From assembly GCF_041146395.1 (NCBI RefSeq), contig NC_090997.1, forward strand, positions 32,653,501 through 32,717,500: a stretch of DNA of 64,000 bases. Reading direction: 5' to 3'. The position numbers and the translations under genes are program-made. The notes beneath the pieces are model-generated. The model did not search any database, was not told where the DNA came from, and worked only from the letters and a program-made list of their open reading frames with translations. The stretch comes from Eulemur rufifrons (lineage: Eukaryota; Chordata; Mammalia; Primates; Lemuridae). Positions 61,401-64,000 of this stretch are shown here, one piece after another (the stretch's first letter is position 1; the number at the start of each line of letters is the position of its first letter).

Positions 61401-62913
61401 CTTTCTATACAAATGTAGGATGATGATTCATATGGTTGTAGCTCAGGCTAAATAGATTCAGAAACTTGCTAGGCAGAGCTATTTTGAAACATGTGGCAAG
61501 GACCAGAATTCAAGCTTTTTCTTGCTTATGTAACATGACAGAGTAACTAATGTTAAACATCAAAAGATTTAGTGTTAAAGTATCTCTGTACTTGTAGTAA
61601 TAGTGAGAAATCACACCACTTCAAAAATGTGTGAAAATTACTTAGAGGTCTGTCAACACAGATGGGGGGGACGATGAGAAAAGGGTTGAGGGCAAAGCTT
61701 TTAATGACTGTTGTGGTCTAAACTTTGTCTTCTTTTTCCTCATCGTCATCATTCTCATTGTCCTTCTGATGACACTGGACACAAAGCACTTTCTCATATG
61801 TTATAATCGTACATATAGAGAATGCAAATTGATTCTGCTGACCTGCATCTTATACTTTAAAAATGACTTGGTGATGGGAATTTTGCTTAGAATTTACATA
61901 GTATGAGTAAACTACCACATATAAGTTATTTCAATCTGACATTTATTCCATTTGAGAGCTGCTTATTGCTTTTCATGTATATATTTTAAATTGGCTGGTA
62001 TATATCACATTGTAATACTGTTGATGAACAGATGATTATTCATGCCTCTGTGTACTTGTTATGGTGCTAGAAAGGATGGAGTTTAGAAAGCAATTTAGTT
62101 TGTTTCAAAATCCTTCTTTCTTTTCATAGACATTACTTGACTTCCAAGTACAGCTAAATGTTGCAAATATAATGACAATTTTCTTTATAGAATTGTTTTT
62201 GTATTATGTAACTATTCTCAAATAAGTTTTGTCATAGACTCACTTCCATAACACCTGGTAAATAATATGTCTTAAATTCATTTTTGAGTCCTATTTCTGA
62301 CATTGATCTATAACATTTGGCCTCTATGGGCTTTTGGTTAATAATAAAGTTTTTTATTTGGTAATATACCTTAGGACAAATGTTACTGGTTCAAATAAGG
62401 AAAATAGGATGCCAATAAATATTGCTACTAAGCATTTTTGAAAGAATATTTATAATATTTTTATTAATCTGGACAGGTTGACAATTTTGAGGCTTTCTTT
62501 GTGGATTGTCATTATTTTAAATTTGAAAATTTCTTGGTGAAATTATCTTGCTTCAACATATAAACGGATTTTCACTTTTTATTTTAGAGTAGTGATTCCA
62601 CTGAAGCAACTGCCAAACCAAAGAGAAGTTTTTATGCTGCGAGGGATTTGTACAAATACCGACACCAGTACCCAGTAAGAGTATGAAATGTTTTTTCTAA
62701 AATATAAAATATTTCCCTTCTGTGTGTTTTTCTTTTGAAATTTTATGATGCCAATGATAAAACATACAAGAAGGATCCTTGTGCCTTTTATTTATTTCCA
62801 TATTCTGGAGATTGATTTTTTTTTTCTTTAGCAGAACTTCAAAGATATCCGATATCAAAATGATTTGAGCAATCTTCGTTTTTATAAGAATAAAATTCCA
62901 TTTAAACCAGATG
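58171..62913 (+). CDS. OGFRL1: OGFRL1, opioid growth factor receptor-like 1 (5' three coding exons; gene runs off the window)
   Basis: Three exons join in frame: 58171-58452, 62588-62674 and 62835-62913 (phase 0, 0, then phase 1), each with GT/AG borders. They give about 149 residues of a protein I recognise as OGFRL1 from its start MGNLLGGVSFREP, the acidic Glu/Pro/Gly-rich N-terminus, and the conserved block with RSFYAARDLYKYRHQYP and RFYKNKIPFKPD. That block opens the OGFr N-terminal domain, shared with the opioid growth factor receptor OGFR. The human protein is about 450 residues, so roughly one third is here. Molecular function is poorly known; receptor activity is inferred from the OGFR name only and should not be assumed. 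There is no signal peptide or membrane segment in this part. The start was chosen because it follows the CpG-island leader and gives the family N-terminus. Regulation: CpG-island promoter plus an upstream ORF. Identity is close to certain; only the 5' part can be checked. Confidence 0.96.
58252..58311 (+). repeat. Coding hexanucleotide repeat (GAGCCG)2(GAGCCC)8, ten Glu-Pro dipeptides
   Basis: Ten uninterrupted six-base units encode residues 28-47 of OGFRL1 as alternating Glu-Pro. The last eight units are identical at DNA level, the pattern expected for replication slippage, so length may vary among individuals and species. The frame is preserved by any whole-unit change. Confidence 0.95.
59405..59605 (-). 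repeat. MIR SINE, minus strand (intron 1)
   Basis: Text ctctatgctaagcatgttat, ataatctccattttagagaa, aaacttgcccaagatcattc, aaacccaaatacgtctgtca is the reversed MIR in order. Confidence 0.8.
60100..60940 (-). repeat. L2 remnant, minus strand (intron 1)
   Basis: A long run of antisense L2 coding text: ttaactaagatggagaagtt, gatacccaagtggagttgtt, tcatcagtatctaaggtcag, aggcctgattggagtgggtc, gcttgtttgctgaggggaat, gatccagaacagagggaaat. It spans the reverse-transcriptase region. Frames in it are relics. Confidence 0.8.
61015..61135 (-). repeat. MIR SINE, minus strand (intron 1)
   Basis: Text ttttcatttcacagatgata, aaaccaaggttcatttaagt, aagagttaagattctcctta fits the reversed MIR body. Confidence 0.7.
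61225..61420 (+). repeat. MIR SINE, plus strand (intron 1)
   Basis: Text ttagcttctctaagcctcag, aagatggaaacactaataac, aagaatcaaatgaaataata, agtgctttgtaaatag follows MIR order. With the preceding copy it forms an inverted pair. Confidence 0.8.
62588..62674 (+). CDS. OGFRL1: OGFRL1 coding exon 2 (residues 95-123)
   Basis: An 87-nt exon, 29 codons, phase 0 at both ends. The acceptor is ttttattttag ending at 62587 and the donor is gtaaga at 62675. It encodes SSDSTEATAKPKRSFY followed by AARDLYKYRHQYP, the beginning of the conserved OGFr_N region. It is too short and too stop-bounded to appear as an independent ORF and was found by matching the protein family. Confidence 0.95.
62835..62913 (+). 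CDS. OGFRL1: OGFRL1 coding exon 3 (residues 124-149 plus one base)
   Basis: Seventy-nine nt from AAC 62835 to the first base of a split glycine codon at 62913, followed by donor gtgagt at 62914. It encodes NFKDIRYQNDLSNLRFYKNK then IPFKPD, part of the OGFr_N domain. The acceptor is tandem (TAGCAG): using the first AG would start the exon at 62832 and add one glutamine. Intron 2 is about 160 nt with a T-rich tract directly upstream. Exon 4 lies beyond 64000. Confidence 0.94.
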
Positions 62914-64000
62914 GTGAGTAATATGCTACCTTGGTAAACTGCAAACTTTAAATAATAATAGCATACACCTGATTAGTCTTTTTTCCATGGCTAGTACCTA
63001 TTTAATGCATTTGCTCGTTGATAGGCTTTACTTTGCTCTGCAGTCTAATGTGTTCCCCAAGTCCTAGACCCAAGAGTTGTGAGCATCCACTTGTAAACTC
63101 TGGAGGAATAGCTGTGGATTGGTGATACCTTTCTACCACCTGTTTACCATGGCTATTATCTGAAAGGTAGTAATGGCAATTTTTGTGAGAGGAAGAGAGA
63201 GAGGAGATTTACAGAACCATAGAAGTTTAGATTAATATGGAATATTAGGGGAGATGAAATTCACCTTCCTCATCATGAAGATGAGGTCACTGAGACTTAA
63301 AGCTTAAACAACTGACTTGGCTGTGTCACTTGATTAGAGAGTTGGGTCTAGGTTCCAGAGTCCACTGTTCTTTCCACTGTGCCATACCTGAGAATTATTT
63401 AGGATATAGATTGAAAGTGCTATTTGTGTTTAGAATGATCTTTCCTGTCAGTTTTCAGATTCAGGAGTCAGGAAGCTATAGCAGTCCCAGTTCAGTGTTC
63501 CAATATCCTGGGAAGGGAACAGCAAATACATTAGATCTCCATCCACTTGTCTTCCTCACAACTAAACAATTGCCCTTATAGGATCTTTTCCAAACCCATA
63601 GTGAGTGGATGCAGCTGCTATGGTAATATGACCACAACATTGCATATTTCATTGAGGCATCATGCTGTGGTTCATGGTAGGCATCCTAATTTCATCCAGG
63701 TCAAACCAGCCTGCTTCTCTCTTTAGAGCCCTTATCTGTGTAAGGTGATCAGACGGCCCTGGCTCCTGCTCTTTCCTCTCTGTAGAAACAGAGCCAGTTC
63801 CACAGCAATGTGAGTCAGGGAATGAAGGTAATGGATTGCAAGGCTTTCAAAGTGGCAGGACCTCACACTCGTTGGTGAACTAACTGGAGGAAAGAGATCT
63901 AAAGGCTGGATGGAGTACTGGGGGGAGGGAGTCCTCATACTGCACATTGAGAGAGGTACCAGTCGGAAGTTAAGGCTTAGGAACATTACTAAAATGGCCA
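62914..64000 (+). other. OGFRL1: Start of OGFRL1 intron 3
   Basis: Begins with donor gtgagt and runs to the window end with no further OGFRL1 exon. It contains a minus-strand MIR remnant at about 63245-63400. Nothing else is recognised. Confidence 0.85.
63245..63400 (-). repeat. MIR SINE, minus strand (intron 3)
   Basis: Text catgaagatgaggtcactga, gacttaaagcttaaacaact, gttgggtctaggttccagag, tccactgttctttccactg fits the reversed MIR. Confidence 0.7.

Larger units (their letters stand above)
58453..62587 (+). other. OGFRL1: OGFRL1 intron 1 (4135 bp)
   Basis: Bounded by donor gtacgc and acceptor ttttag. The first ~270 bp are still CpG island. The rest is ordinary AT-rich intron with old SINE and LINE2 remnants listed separately (MIR near 59.4, 61.0 and 61.2 kb; L2 at 60.1-60.9 kb). 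No other coding sequence is seen; reading frames at 60534-60842 and 58819-59022 have no recognisable family and the former lies in the L2 remnant. Confidence 0.9.

Overview
The window is nuclear DNA from a primate, most likely a strepsirrhine (lemur or galago group). Three dispersed Alu elements carry features typical of lemur/galago Alus, and two of them have an internal segment reading 'ttgtccatg..'/'ttgtccagc..' not found in human Alu families. Around them lie old eutherian repeats: L2, MIR, HAL1/L1M, MaLR LTRs, a Tigger DNA transposon and hAT-like fragments. No bacterial gene, operon, phage or CRISPR array is present.

Layout. Positions 1 to about 57500 form a gene-poor, mostly AT-rich interval in which I found no intact protein-coding gene. 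It is a layered repeat landscape: a decayed repeat cluster (1.7-2.8 kb), L1M/HAL1 ORF1 sequence (5.1-6.0 kb), an Alu inside an LTR-like element (6.1-6.8 kb), a rearranged set of L1 pieces (8.0-10.2 kb), an L1M carrying an Alu and an MLT1 LTR (12.0-14.9 kb), an L2 reverse-transcriptase fossil (18.9-19.5 kb), a Tigger transposon inside antisense HAL1/L1M (20.7-25.6 kb), a CCDC112 retropseudogene (35.2-36.0 kb), antisense L1M blocks (44.7-49.5 kb) and a tiny 5S rRNA retro-insert (45.86 kb).

The one real gene starts at the right end. A CpG island (about 57.58-58.72 kb) leads into OGFRL1 (opioid growth factor receptor-like 1) on the plus strand. Coding exon 1 is 58171-58452 (94 codons), exon 2 is 62588-62674 (29 codons) and exon 3 is 62835-62913 (26 codons plus one base). 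The gene continues past the window. The exon 1 protein carries ten Glu-Pro dipeptides encoded by a hexanucleotide repeat. Exon 3 has a tandem TAGCAG acceptor, and a four-codon upstream ORF precedes the start codon.

Most notable observations: (1) the CCDC112 retrocopy has its 5' part inverted relative to its 3' part, the geometry expected from L1 twin priming; (2) a 35-bp 5S rRNA fragment sits between perfect 16-bp direct repeats and has no A-tail, as in tailless retropseudogenes; (3) OGFRL1 has a coding repeat, a NAGNAG acceptor and a uORF. I did not find evidence for a new multi-gene system. Repeat family names come from recognition by eye, so subfamily labels and edges are approximate.
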